Part shown: in pieces, positions 38,601 to 50,355 of the stretch
Layout: the number at the start of each line of letters is the position of its first letter
Position numbering within the stretch: position 1 is the stretch's first letter
Assembly (NCBI GenBank): GCA_963556255.1
Contig: OY744613.1
Coordinates: 39,499,286-39,563,285, forward strand
DNA length: 64,000 nucleotides
Direction: 5' to 3'
Origin: Allolobophora icterica
Lineage: Eukaryota; Annelida; Clitellata; Crassiclitellata; Lumbricidae
Notes under the pieces: generated by a model
The model's input: only the letters and a program-made list of their open reading frames with translations
The model's database searches: none
What the model was told of the DNA's origin: nothing
Translations under genes and position numbers: made by a program

Positions 38601-39640
38601 GCCAGGATAAAGATAGCAATGACGATAAAGATATACCAAGAATGGGATCTATGAAAGAACTTTCATCTGAACGCAAGAAACCAAATTCAGAAGATTTCAG
38701 AAGAATTTAAAGATCAATCATCAACTAGTGGTAATCATAGTCATTTATTTTTTAGACGTTTTGGTTGTGGGATATGCAATTAAATGTTTGAAATCGAAGC
38801 AGAATTCATGGATCATTGTTTTAGTCACTTCAACGATGCTCCCCAGAAGGACTTGTTTCTCGAATTGTTTGAAATGAAACTGTTGAATTATTTTCCTTGA
38901 GAGAAGAATTTTGAAGATTTCTTAATTTCATATTAATATATAAGCATTGATGGTGGCCAAGGAATTTACGTCACAAAAGACACGCTCAGTACGTCATAGG
39001 CTAGGCTATGGTCACAATTATTGTTTTACGACGTTGAATTTTATAACTGCGGTGTCGCTGAAAATGTTGAAGTTGTCACAAGGGTTTCTGGCAGCAGAGT
39101 TTAATTCTGCAAATGATTTTTGATGCTTCCTATAATAATATATGTTTGCGGTAAAGTTCATCGACGCCCTTCACTAAAACGTCAACATGGTAAGAAAATC
39201 ATCTGAGAACTTCTGTGGCATGAATTCAGTGTTGGAAAATCGATGGTTGCCGAATATATTTTAAAGAGCGCTCGACGGGTAACTCGGATAGTACGGGTTC
39301 AAGCATCCACCCAGGAGGTCACTGTGGAATGACCTAAAGTAAGTCCTTCATATAGGCCTAGCTAGCTGCTCAGATTGCGATTTTAGTTAACTGTAGGCTA
39401 CAGTTCATCGACCCCTTGACTAAATACATTAGCATAGTAAGAAAATTAATTCCTAAATGATCTCATCTGAGACTTCTATGGCACGAATTTGGGAAAATCG
39501 GTGATCTAGTCTTATTAAGTTCTGAAGTTATTCTGACCGGAACCTGATAACAGGACTTCAGAAGCAGAAATAGCCTCCGAAAGAAATGTCTTCGAGACGA
39601 AGATAAGTTTCATCAGCGGTTTGTTATGATGTGGAGTGTT
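38600..39640. other. Repeat-poor stretch with a diverged internal duplication
   Basis: No gene recognised. 39155-39250 and 39405-39510 share TTCATCGAC..TAAGAAAAT and TTCTATGGCA(C/T)GAAT blocks, indicating an old duplication of about 100 bp. Confidence 0.45.
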
Positions 39641-39676
39641 CAGATTGTGCGCAGTTGCCCTACCATGTTCATAATA

Positions 39677-41258
39677 ACATAACATAACATAACATAAAAA
39701 GGGTTTTAAGTGGTTCAGAAGACGTGTAGTCTGTGTTAGAACCACTGCAAATTTACCTCGAACGCTTAATAGCCCAATTTTCCTAGCTTCTTCTTAAAAG
39801 CTGTTATAGTGTCCACTGAGACAGTACTATCGTCCAAACCATTCCACAGGTCTACAACTCTTGCACTAAAGAATTTCTGCCCTAATGTTCCCTTCGGCCT
39901 CTTAAATAATTTATACCTGTGTCCCCGAGTTGCCTTGTTCGGTGCTAATTCAATGAACCTCTCCCACTGCAGTGCTTCCTTTCCAGTGATAATCTTATAA
40001 GCTTCAATCAGATCTCCTCTGCTCCTCCTTTTCTCCAATGTTGTTAGTCCACACCTTTTCAACCTTTCTTCATAGCTCAGATCCTTGTAACCCCAAATCA
40101 TTTTCGTAGCTCTTCTTTGTACTTTCTCCAGTTTTTCCATGTCCTGTTTCAGGTATGGATTCCATACCTGGATGCAGTATTCCAACTGTGGCCTAACCAG
40201 TGATTTGTACAACCTTATTATTATATCTTTGTCTCTGGTGACTATTGTCCTTTTTATCATACCTAAAGTTGAATTAGCCTTTTTTGCTGCTTCAGCACAT
40301 TGCCTTGAAGGTTTTGCACTCTTGTGCATAATCACTCCCAAGTCCCTTTCTTCATCACTCACTTTCAACACCGTGCCCCCATTTCATATGAAAACTCGTT
40401 GTTTCTCCTCCCCATATGCATCACTGAGCTCTTTTCCAAATTGAAGAGCATTTGCCAGTCTTGTGACCATCTGAACATTCTTCTTAGATCTTCCCGCAGT
40501 ATCTCTGCTTCTTCTTTATCATCCACTGCTCTACATAGTTTTGTATCATCCGCAAACTTAGAAATTTTAGATAAAATCCCATCGTCTATGTCATTAATAA
40601 AAAGTACGAAAAACAGTGGCCCAAGCACTGATCCTTGTGGCACTCCACTTAGCACTGTCGTCCAGCCAGAATGTTTATCACCTATGCCCACCTTTTGTCT
40701 TCTACCTGATAACCAGCTTTGAATCCATCTTAGTACCTGCCCTCTAATCCCACCTGCTTGTAACTTTTTGGCCAGCCTTACATGAGGTACTTTGTCAAAT
40801 GCTTTGGCAAAATCTAAGTAAATTACATCTACAGGTTTTCCCTCGTCAATCCTCTCATAGACCTCGTCAAAGAACTCCAACAGATTTGTCAAACACGAAC
40901 GGCCTTTGGTGAATCCATGTTGACTGCCCCTTATAATATCATGCTCATTCAAATGTTTCACTATGTTATCCTTGATAATTCTGTCCATGACCTTGCACAC
41001 CACACTGGTTAAATTGACTGGTCTGTAGTTACCTGGTTCACTTCTATTTCCCTTTTTTAACAATGGCACTATGAGTGCATCCTTCCATTCCCGTGGTACC
41101 TCTCCAGTCTGCATTGATTTATTGAAGATCTGGGCTAATGCCTCTCCAATTTCCTCCCTCACTTCATGTAAAATTTTGGATGGAGTTCATCTATGCCCGG
41201 ACTCTTGTCGGTTTTTAGTCTTTTCAGTTGCTCCACCACATTTTCCTTAGTAATAGGC
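39677..41258 (-). mobile_element. CR1/jockey-type LINE, 5'-truncated, post-duplication insertion
   Basis: Minus-strand reverse transcriptase in two open parts. 41162-40365 has KKGNRSEPGNYRPVNLTSV, YLDFAKAFDKVPH (catalytic Asp), SGVPQGSVLGPLFFVLFIN and KFADDTKLC. 40371-39766 has DEERDLGVIMHKS, VRPQLEYCIQVWNP and LEKVQRRATKMI. The frame shifts once in a G-run near 40375 and once near 41170. The 3' tail is (AACAT)n at 39677-39700. Copy 1 of the duplication has the uninterrupted site near 88-95, so this element arrived after the duplication. Confidence 0.92.
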
Positions 41259-41724
41259 GGAGTCCAACAATAATTATGCCAATGACGTTCCGCTACACTG
41301 TCTAGATCTTGTTTGTTAAACGCCAACAAAATTAATATGGACAGAAATTATGTCGACAGCTTTCTCAGATTGCATTATCAGATGATCCAATGAACGTCAG
41401 AAAAAACCGATTTAACAAAAAAACTTAAAAAGTGGAAAATCAGACATGGTCGTTATATGGTTTAAACACGCGGCCTGACATAGTAAACTATAACGGATTC
41501 GCAAAATTCTAAGGAATAAATCGAATAAGTGATGTAGAAAGTAAGCCAAGAACACTTACTAATAGGCCTACGATACAGTGGTAATCATTATGTTATACGT
41601 TATCTTGGTCAGTTGATTTAACGAAGTTCTAACACTTAGTCCATATCCAGCGCCACACTATGTTAAGATTTACTCTGTACAACATATTACAGTTTTACGT
41701 GCATATTATAACCAATGATTTCAG

Positions 41725-41845
41725 GGTGATGTGTGTCGACAGACATTATGGAATTCACTCATTCGATTCTATGTCTGTCTCAACGTGATGTGGACTTTGG
41801 GACACAGCGAAACACTAACGACTATGGAAGTCGACCTAGCACTGA
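41725..41845 (+). CDS. Putative lead exon of kringle/PAN receptor, copy 2
   Basis: Counterpart of 552-666, with acceptor gatttcag and donor gtaagt conserved. 121 bp, open in phase 0 and ending in phase 1. Its last third differs from copy 1 (here ending near TMEVDLAL), yet both stay in frame. No domain recognised. Confidence 0.35.
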
Positions 41846-42107
41846 GTAAGTACATTAACCGTTAATACATTTGCACAATGAGGAATTATCCCTAAGTTTC
41901 TCAGGAAATGGGAAGGAGTTATGCTGGTTACATATGTTTAAGTTTCTATCGGTGTGACCTCAGGAATATTATCCTTGAGAAAGAAATGCATAGAGGCACT
42001 GAATGTCCTGCATCTGTAGAGAGTGAAACGAAAGAATGTGATCAGACAGGAAAGGATATAACATTATCTCCTAAGAACACCTAAGACTTTGAACACATTG
42101 ATTATGA

Positions 42108-42231
42108 ATTTCATGATGATGATCATAATGACGATGATAACAATGATAATGATGATGATGATGATGATGATGAAGAAGATGATAACAATGATAATGATGA
42201 TGATGATGATGATTATGATGAAGAAGAAGAA

Positions 42232-42262
<31 letters not shown>

Positions 42263-42300
42263 ATGATGACGTCGACGACGACGGCGATGATGATGATGAT
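42108..42300. repeat. (GAT)n microsatellite with GAA interruptions
   Basis: Copy 2 version of 953-1350, with the interval between the two copy-1 tracts lost. ORFs of poly-Met, poly-His and poly-Ile are artefacts. Confidence 0.9.
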
Positions 42301-43017
42301 CAATCAATCAATAAAATTCGTTTATTCATACATTAAGCTGACACAGACGCAACTTAGAAATCTGTCATGAGAATTACGAGGGTTGTGAGGATTTATATAA
42401 GCAATTAGTCAACAAATTGCTTTACAGAGGCAAAACTAAATGTTTTGCCATGTGTAATTAAAACATGCCATTCATAGGGCTGTTGAAATCAACCTATCAA
42501 TAAAAATAATAATTATTCTTTGTGGCTGGTTCCATTTTTGATTTTATTTATTCCACGTTATCTCTCGGAATCCCAGACGATGGTCTACAGAAACCTAGGG
42601 TTTCGCTGAGGACTGGTTGTGAAACAGCACTGTTCTGGAGAGTGCTATGTTGAAGGAGTTCTGAGTCCCGTTCTGTTGGGTTACGCTCATACATGACAGC
42701 CAATATGACGGACAGCGATCTAAAAATTAATGAGACTTAATAGCGTCTGTGAATTATCTCTCTAGACAATATCTATAGGCTACCGTGACCAACAGAACAA
42801 GAAGAAAGACAGTTCCGGTACATCGGTTAGATACCTTTGCTGAACTCTAATTTCTAAAGCGTCACTTGAAAGTTAAGCACAGAGCGACAGCTTATTCCAT
42901 GATACTGCCAACGCTTTAAAAACACATTGGTTTATAATAGGTCATAGGAAAGGCAAGGATAAAGACATACTTGCATAGCGGCACTGTAATAGCTCCAACT
43001 TGTCAACTTTACAGTAA

Positions 43018-43482
43018 GGGGCCATCCATATATTACGTACGCAAAAATTCCGGGAAAATTGGACCCCCCTCCCTGTTCGCACGCGTACTTTTTTCCATCC
43101 CCCCACCTGCGTACGTGCAGTTGACGCACCCCCCGTAAGACCAGCTGCAGAATGTGTCAGTTACACACGTCTAGGCAACGACTTTCTGCACTTTAGGCCA
43201 GATTGAAGGATGAGTAATCCATGGAGGCACTGTTGAGTTGCGTGATAGTTTAATAATAGCGTTCAGAGGTAAGATGGCATACAAGTGACACCTCTCACAC
43301 AGCCCTACTTCCTCTGGTAGTACCAGATAGCTGGAAAGACTGTACTCACTTGAAGGCCAATCAATTTGTGTACGTACATTATCAGTAGACCTCCTCCCCC
43401 CCCCGTTCGCAAGCGTACGCAAGCACATGCATTTCGGTTACCCCCTTCCCCCTCCGTGCGTGCGTAATATATGGATGGCCCC
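43018..43482. mobile_element. Harbinger-like MITE (465 bp)
   Basis: Perfect inverted ends GGGGCCATCCAT and ATGGATGGCCCC, flanked by TAA on both sides (43015-43017, 43483-43485). Copy 1 has the empty site with a single TAA at 2390-2392, so both the boundaries and the 3-bp target duplication are seen directly. No coding capacity. An interrupted relative is at 13874-16316. Confidence 0.9.
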
Positions 43483-43679
43483 TAAATAGCAATCAGTTCA
43501 TAGTTCTCTGTTTTCGTATGACCGACATAAAAAAACTGTAACCGTTTAACGGAAACAAGTCTTGTTGCAACATGCAGGAATTCAACGCAAAGTAGGTTAT
43601 CACGAACTTATGCCTAACAGGTCATGCTCAACAAATGAAATGTGTATATCGATATGCTGATCGAATATGGTATATACAA

Positions 43680-44250
43680 GTCCAAGTCCTGGTTCGGATA
43701 AGCCACAAAATGTACATTTACGGACGAGAGGGCGTCAAGAAAAGAATATAAGATGGTGAACAATTTACACAATACATTTACTACCAAAACGCTTTGTTCG
43801 ATGGTTCAGGAAGAACGCGTTCCTCTAAGTCTAAAGAATATCATTTCTCTAGTAAACACACCAAGATTAGACAATTTAGCATTAGAACGTATGGTGTGTC
43901 GTCTTGGAACACTTTATCGTTGGAATCAACGAGTGTTCTTCCATCAAAGTACCAATTAAAAAATATATTAAAAGCATATTTATTAAATGCTTTATAACTG
44001 TAAAATCAACCGTTTCTGTGACCTGTTAATTAACTTTAGATAAGTGGCTAAGAGCCGGTTATGTACTGTTTTGTTTGATTGTAAAACATTTCTAGTACTG
44101 CTCCACTGGTTGTAATGATTTATTGTAACTAGGGGCCCTATTAGCGGAAAGGTTTGTTCCTTTGGGCACTCCCATTGTCACTGCATGTAACATGTACTTG
44201 TTAATTTCTTGTCTGTATGTTTACGGTGAAAAATAAAGCATATGATGATG
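43680..44250 (+). mobile_element. LINE 3'-end fragment in copy 2
   Basis: A C-terminal LINE frame (RTYGVSSWNTLSLEST, then a Lys/Leu-rich end) followed by a 3' UTR with GGGGCCCTATTAGCGGAAAGG, related to 7730-7770 of copy 1 (CCCCAGTTAGCGGAACTTCGG), and a (ATGATG) tail. It lies inside a stretch (about 43530-44420) absent from copy 1 at 2440. Confidence 0.65.
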
Positions 44251-44546
44251 ATGAACAATCTCGAGGAGGAAGCAATAGACAGGCCGGCGTAAAACAAGGT
44301 GTAGGGATATGGAAGCTTACCTGAAGAAGTGAAGTTTGAGATGTTTAGTGCGCTCCCGGGTTATAACCTAAATTACCCGCATCCGATTCAAGACCGACAT
44401 TGACAGGGTTTGCACCTGCATAGTAAGTCGCTACTCTTCGGCCATCACATAAATAATAAATTTGAATAAGTTATCTGGTTAGCTTGATCTTTAGATATGA
44501 TCTTTACCATTGAAATAACTGAATTGGCATGATTGCTGTTTCACAG

Positions 44547-44822
44547 GTTGCGACAACGGAAAAATGGGAGCAACTTATATGGGGTCGCGGAATGTGACTA
44601 AGAGCGGGATACCATGCCAGCCATGGACGGTAGAAAGTCCCTATAATATTGATAAAGATATCAAAGACGACCAATTTCCTGACGAAACCAGAGCGCACGC
44701 ACAAAATTTTTGTCGAAATCCACAACCTCTAAATAAATCAACTGTATGGTGCTACACAATGGATCCCAAAGTGGAATGGGAGTATTGCGATGCTTGTCCT
44801 AACAACTTCAAAAATTATACAG
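44547..44822 (+). CDS. Kringle 1 exon, copy 2
   Basis: Same length (276 bp), splice sites and phase as 2601-2876. It differs at a handful of positions, several changing residues (for example YIGSR to YMGSR and KVGWEYCDPC to KVEWEYCDAC), while all Cys and Trp of the fold are kept. That pattern suggests both copies stayed under constraint for some time after duplication. Confidence 0.9.
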
Positions 44823-44999
44823 GTATGATGTTCTGCGTCTTCAATCGACTTAATATTAAATAAAATCATCAGTTTGTCATTCATTCCTAACATGCTTGTT
44901 TACCTTCACGTTATTCGAATGCATCTTCTATAATAGCAACAACCGGATTAGCCTAAGTAGCTTATGCTCCGTAAAGCGCCGGTGTGATGCTGACCTTTC

Positions 45000-45440
45000 C
45001 GATTCAGTTCACGCAGAATGTCGAAGCTCAATTAATGTTTAAATGCGGGTAAGGGTTTGAACCTGAAATGTCATCAGTCCTTCTTGCATCGCAGGAACAT
45101 TTATCTGCATGCTGTGTTTAACACTTATCACAAATACATGAATTAAATCGATCACTGTGCATGAGAACGTCGCTGACCTACTAATATTATAATGTATATC
45201 CTTGGATCACTCTCATATTTCCTACCTATCAGTGGCATGATGTTATCGCGCTCCAGCTTGAACACACGTGCTTCAAGGGTTTTAACCAGAACCGACTCCT
45301 TGTTCGCTACGCATTTCATGGCGCTTACATCTCGTCCACGTTGAATAGAGGCACGATCCGCTTCGGTCTCTAAGATGCCGATACTTGTGATAAAATCACG
45401 ATATATGGCTATATAGAGATTTCTCCAAAATTGAATCAAT
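45000..45440 (-). other. Conserved antisense coiled-coil-like ORF pair, copy 2
   Basis: Counterpart of 3040-3480. Here the first stretch stays open for 95 codons (45439-45152), including ILETEADRASIQRGRDVSAM. The second stretch has a small insertion near 45028. Low confidence as a gene. Confidence 0.3.
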
Positions 45441-47147
45441 TGCCTTGTGATATTGATTCTGGAAATGCTCTATATAGTTTTAGCATGGAATGTAGACCTT
45501 TCTCATCCAAACTGCATTAGAGTTATACTCTGAAGGTAGCCTGTTTGCCGCAAGCAAGCACCATATATTGTTATCGGAAAAATAACGTATGTGTGAATGT
45601 ATCTAAATGCATACCATAGCGCATCTTTTAATACCTCGCAAGAAATGCTTTGTCTCTGATTTCGTAAAGATTAAGGTAACAAAGAAGAACATCTAATTAA
45701 TAAACGAAGAGATACGATTATTGATTAAGTGGAGACGTGTCAAAAACAGAGACGGTTGGCTACATGTCTTGGCTGCATGTCGTGTAAACGGCAACACTCC
45801 GGAGAGAAGTACGCCAAAGATTATGATGAACAGTGGTTAGATAACTGGAAGAGTAACCACAGGCGAAATCCCACAGGTATTAAGATCTCATCCGATGGAT
45901 TCTCATCCAGATCTGGTAGTATACACCATATTCGGAATCATTGAGCTACGTGGTGACGATTAAGAGAAGTTGCCACATAGGAAACTCGCAACACACAAAA
46001 CCCAACACCTTGCAGATGGTAGACGCATGGGTCTGGACCAGAGGTGCAAAAAAACAAGTTTTTCAAAATGAAAAGTTGTTTTTTGTGTGTGTTTCTTTCG
46101 GTTTTTGTTTTTTTTATGATTTATGTTGTTTTGGCTGTTTTGAAGATTTTCGGATTTCGGATCATAAAAGTCATGAAAAATGGCATGAACAAGAGCTCTA
46201 ACTCAGTTTAATTCAGTTGCGATTTCCGAAAATTAAAAATAATTAAATCAATGTTATTAAAATAACTTCTAAAAAATAAGACATTTATTTTTTTAAACAA
46301 AGAAAATATTGTAGTTTTCTTTTTCTTATGTTTTTATTTAAAACGAAAAACCGAAAAAAACTATTTTCACCTCTGGTCTGTATAGTCAGCAGAGGCTCCC
46401 GGGGTTACGTTAATGCGTATGAAATGGGGCGTTTTGTTTACATGTAAATTTTTTTATATTGAAGATATTGAAGAAAAAAATGAATCTTTGTTTTCGTTAT
46501 AAATTTCTGATTGTATTTCAGTTGTGTGTCTCTGTTTTTCTGGTTCTGAAGAACTTTGTCTATATTGAAATATAATATTTTTATATTTGAAGAAATTCTC
46601 CTCTCGATTGTGGGGCACTGCCCCTGCTCTTCAATTATTGGTGGGGCACGTGCCCCGGCTTCTCCTACCCCCCAGAGTCTCCGCTTATGCTGATAGTTGT
46701 TTATGTGGAAGAGCGTTTGCCTCAAGTTAAAGATAAACATTTGCTCAAAACATTAGGCCTAAATAAACTTGCAAAGAGCATACCCGAGCTGCCGTTCTGC
46801 CGCTGTGTAGATATAGCAGGCCAGATTATGGCACTCCAAAAGAACCAAAAGCAGAATTATGTGAGCAAGCTGTTCGTATAGCGGCGGAGCAGAGGAATCA
46901 ACGGGCGCCTCTTCTCCACAGATCCATGCAATGGATGGGGGACTCGTCGATTAAGGAAATAAAAATGCATAACTGACAGGCAGAGAAGAGACTCACGCTG
47001 CTCCCCGTTCATCACTAGGTTCGGTGCCACAGCAAGGTCTATCACCGTGAAATCTGTCTATAACAAGAGGCTATTGTTAGAGGCTTTGTTGATTATTTTG
47101 CGTTGCCATAATTATATGATTTATACATGGCGTCTATTCAAATGTAG

Positions 47148-47295
47148 GTTGTACGCTACAAGATAAAGGAGCATCCTACACTGGAAAATTGGATCGTAGC
47201 AGGTCTCATACGTTATGCGAACCTTGGTCAAATTATTCGAATGGAGCGTATGTGTTCCCAGATGGAAGTGCAGAGCAAGCAAAGAACTACTGCCG
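47148..47295 (+). CDS. Kringle 2, first-half exon, copy 2
   Basis: 148 bp, acceptor atgtag and donor gtatct, as in copy 1. It encodes CTLQDKGASYTGKLD through AKNYCR. Joined in phase with the exon at 49712 it makes a kringle of normal length (about 80 residues). The intron between them is about 2.4 kb and contains the long (AC)n tract and LINE remnants. Confidence 0.88.
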
Positions 47296-47464
47296 GTATC
47301 TATAGAATTGACATTTGCTTTCAAAAACTATTCTTGTAAAACGGTATTTAGATTCAGTTTAGAACTTCCATTATTTCTCTGTTCTCGCCATGGAGAAAAC
47401 GATAATTATGATTCAAACAAAGCATGTATGTGTATAAATTCATGGTATCACACTTGCTGGTTCG

Positions 47465-47809
<345 letters not shown>

Positions 47810-48290
47810 GAAATATCTTTGTTCTGTTGCGGACGATTCACATTTCTTCATCTCACATAATTGAACTCTTCGTAATATTAAACAGACAACTCACGCTGGA
47901 ATCGCACTGGTTTGAAGCAAAAAAACTATCCCTCAATTTGAATAAAGCCAATTATATTTTATTCTCTTCCCATCGAAAATCATTCCCGCATCAAAAAGGT
48001 AAAGTAGGCCTAATAGTTGACTCCATCGATATTCCACAAGTAACCTCACTAAAGTTTAGGGTTTAGGTAGCAACACTTAACAAATATCACAAAAGGTATG
48101 GATGATATCAGGAATTTCAACATGCTATCATCGAATATCTTACTCATCCTGTATTACTCAACGGTATGTCTTTTTATCCTACTGTAATATGATCTGGGCT
48201 TCAAACTACAATTCTCGGCTCTGGAGATTACTCATTTTACAAAAAAGAACTGTTCGCATAATAGCTGGCACCTCGAATAGCTTTATGGCG
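47810..48290 (+). mobile_element. LINE 3' remnant, copy 2
   Basis: Counterpart of 6945-7450: frameshifted reverse-transcriptase palm (ADDSHFFISH), LSLNLNKANYILFSS, and RTVRIIAGTSNS at the end, where copy 1 and copy 2 diverge. Confidence 0.7.
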
Positions 48291-48338
48291 TTGGTTATCT
48301 CGATTTTATCTGGACTTTTTACACGCACTATGCATCTA

Positions 48339-48384
<46 letters not shown>

Positions 48385-48387
<3 letters not shown>

Positions 48388-48850
48388 GAGCTTATATAGC
48401 GTCCCTTCGAGAAATCTACTCAGTGGCGCTCCCGACCCAGTCAAAAAGAGAGGTCTTAAGAAGGCCATAGAAAGTATCTGAGAGGTCCCTAGGGAGCGAG
48501 CGATGCGAATGAAGGTCATTCCAGATGGTAGGACTCACCACAGAGAATGCCCTGCTCTGCGCTATAGCAGTACGAGCATAGGGGACAACAAAATCACCCG
48601 AGACACCAAGCGCAAGCGGAAATTGAAGTAAAGAGCTCGCTGAGGTAGGCAGGGGCCCGCCATAAGACACAGTGCCACGCCATGCAGCAGACCTGGTAAT
48701 AAATGCGATGCCGTACAGGAAGCCAATGGAGGACGTCTCACATAAATTCGCCAAAAAATAAACTACAATGTTACCTTTCAGTTCTGGTGCGGTGCTTATT
48801 TTGAATTCCGGAAATATTTTCTTTGTAATGCAGTGTATTGTAAACCACAA
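48385..48850 (-). mobile_element. LINE 3'-end fragment, copy 2
   Basis: Minus-strand frame of 144 codons ending SLFDWVGSATE, with AQSRAFSVVSPTIWNDL, typical of the C-terminus of L2/CR1-like LINEs. Counterpart of the shortened fragment at 9450-9690. Confidence 0.7.
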
Positions 48851-49711
48851 GATACAGTATGATTTATCTTTAATATATGCCTCTCATTACAGCAGCGAGT
48901 ATGGATCGTACATAATATGAAAAATTATTCATAATTATGACTGCAAATCTATAGAGGAGATAAATCAGGAGAAAAAAGTCAGGGGCGTTCCACACCTAAC
49001 AGAGCAAAGTCACGATGGATTAGTATAGTTTACTTGAACTTAAAAATAACGTATCGTTGAAATAGTTCTCATATCTGCAGTTTTGTATGACTGCGATTGT
49101 TAATTTTAATTAGCTGATCCTAGCTATCCTGTGCGCTTTTAGGTCATTCTTAAAACATAATGGCTTCGTTGGCGCATAATCATAATCGATTTAAGGCTTC
49201 AAAGCTTCGAGTTAAACTGTAACAAAAGTTGTAATCCGTTTAAGAAACCCGGTCGAAATCTGATGATGTAGGAGATCCATAAATCAATCTACGATAAGAA
49301 AGTTTATTCAATCTGGGCCAATAAACATTGATGGTTATGGCGTTGGTTATATCGATTTTATCTGGACTTTTAACACGCACTGGAAACAGATGACTTTCTC
49401 ATGTAGAACTTGTATGACATAGAAGCCCGAGATCACAACGATTTTGTACTTTGAGATTTTGTTTACAATGGTTTCTAGTAGATTATTGTAGATCATTCAG
49501 GTCACAGCTGAACACCTATCTCTGTAAACTTTCATTATGACTGTCAATGATTTCTGTAACTCATGTACAGCTCCCTTTTCCAGGCCTCGACTCAGCTACG
49601 GCGCTATATCAATCGTCTTATTATTATCTAGTAGCACAACAGTAGTCATTACTAACAAATGCTTAACATACAATACAACCAGGATACAGAATCTTCGATA
49701 ATTGTTTTCAG

Positions 49712-49806
49712 CAACCCCAAACCGGATGTCTACGAAGCTCCATGGTGCTATGTTAAAAGCGAAGGCATTGCAACTGATACTACTGAATACTGTGACATTT
49801 GCCTAC
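49712..49806 (+). CDS. Kringle 2, second-half exon (copy 2 only)
   Basis: A 95-bp exon (1 + 31 codons + 1 nt) with acceptor gttttcag and donor gtaagt. It encodes NPKPDVYEAPWCYVK and closes with EYCDIC, the C-terminal half of a kringle (W-C-Y and the paired final Cys). The upstream phase fits the exon ending at 47295 and it ends in phase 1, as the PAN exons need. No counterpart exists in copy 1. The Polinton begins 355 bp downstream, inside the next intron. Confidence 0.85.
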
Positions 49807-50160
49807 GTAAGTTTACAAATTCGATATTTTGTGTAAATTAAATACAGTCTGTCATCGGAGAGCAAACAACGACGTCTAATTAGACACAACACTCACTCAA
49901 GGCACACACCCAGAAACAGACATACGACGCAAGAGCGCGAATCTACTTGAGAGTCCTCTCACTGTAGCTTACAACTTCCGGCAATATTTCGGACCTTTGC
50001 GAATGCTTCTTCATTCAAACTACTCCGTTCTACCTGCTCATTCTGTCTTAGTCTCAAATCACTACATCCGCCTTGAGTTTTCCAACCGATCCGTTGGCCA
50101 TAGCGCATCTTGACTCTAGAACGATCTCCCTCTGAATTCCTGAGATTGATCAGAAATGAG

Positions 50161-50355
50161 AGAGTAGTAGGGGGTGTAATAAACTGACTCATTTGACCAG
50201 TCCTAGGTTCAAATCCCCTCCTAGTAGGTTCAAAAAACAGTTTTTATCCTATAGCAAAGGATAAAAAATTCTCAGCGTGCACGAAGCTATAGACACGGGT
50301 CAAATAAAATCAACCGATAACTCGGTAAAAGGCTAATCCGGCGTGCACATATAAA
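50161..50355 (+). repeat. Left terminal region of Polinton (presumed inverted repeat)
   Basis: 195 bp between the left boundary and the polymerase start. It contains GGTTCAAATCCC (near 50206), identical to a classic tRNA B-box/T-loop, but I see no A-box or cloverleaf. Two GCGTGCAC motifs (about 50275 and 50340) repeat. The matching right end cannot be checked here. Confidence 0.6.

Noticed and set aside
50161..50240. A tRNA gene at the Polinton end
   Set aside because: Only the B-box-like sequence is present; no A-box, no acceptor or anticodon stem pairing found.
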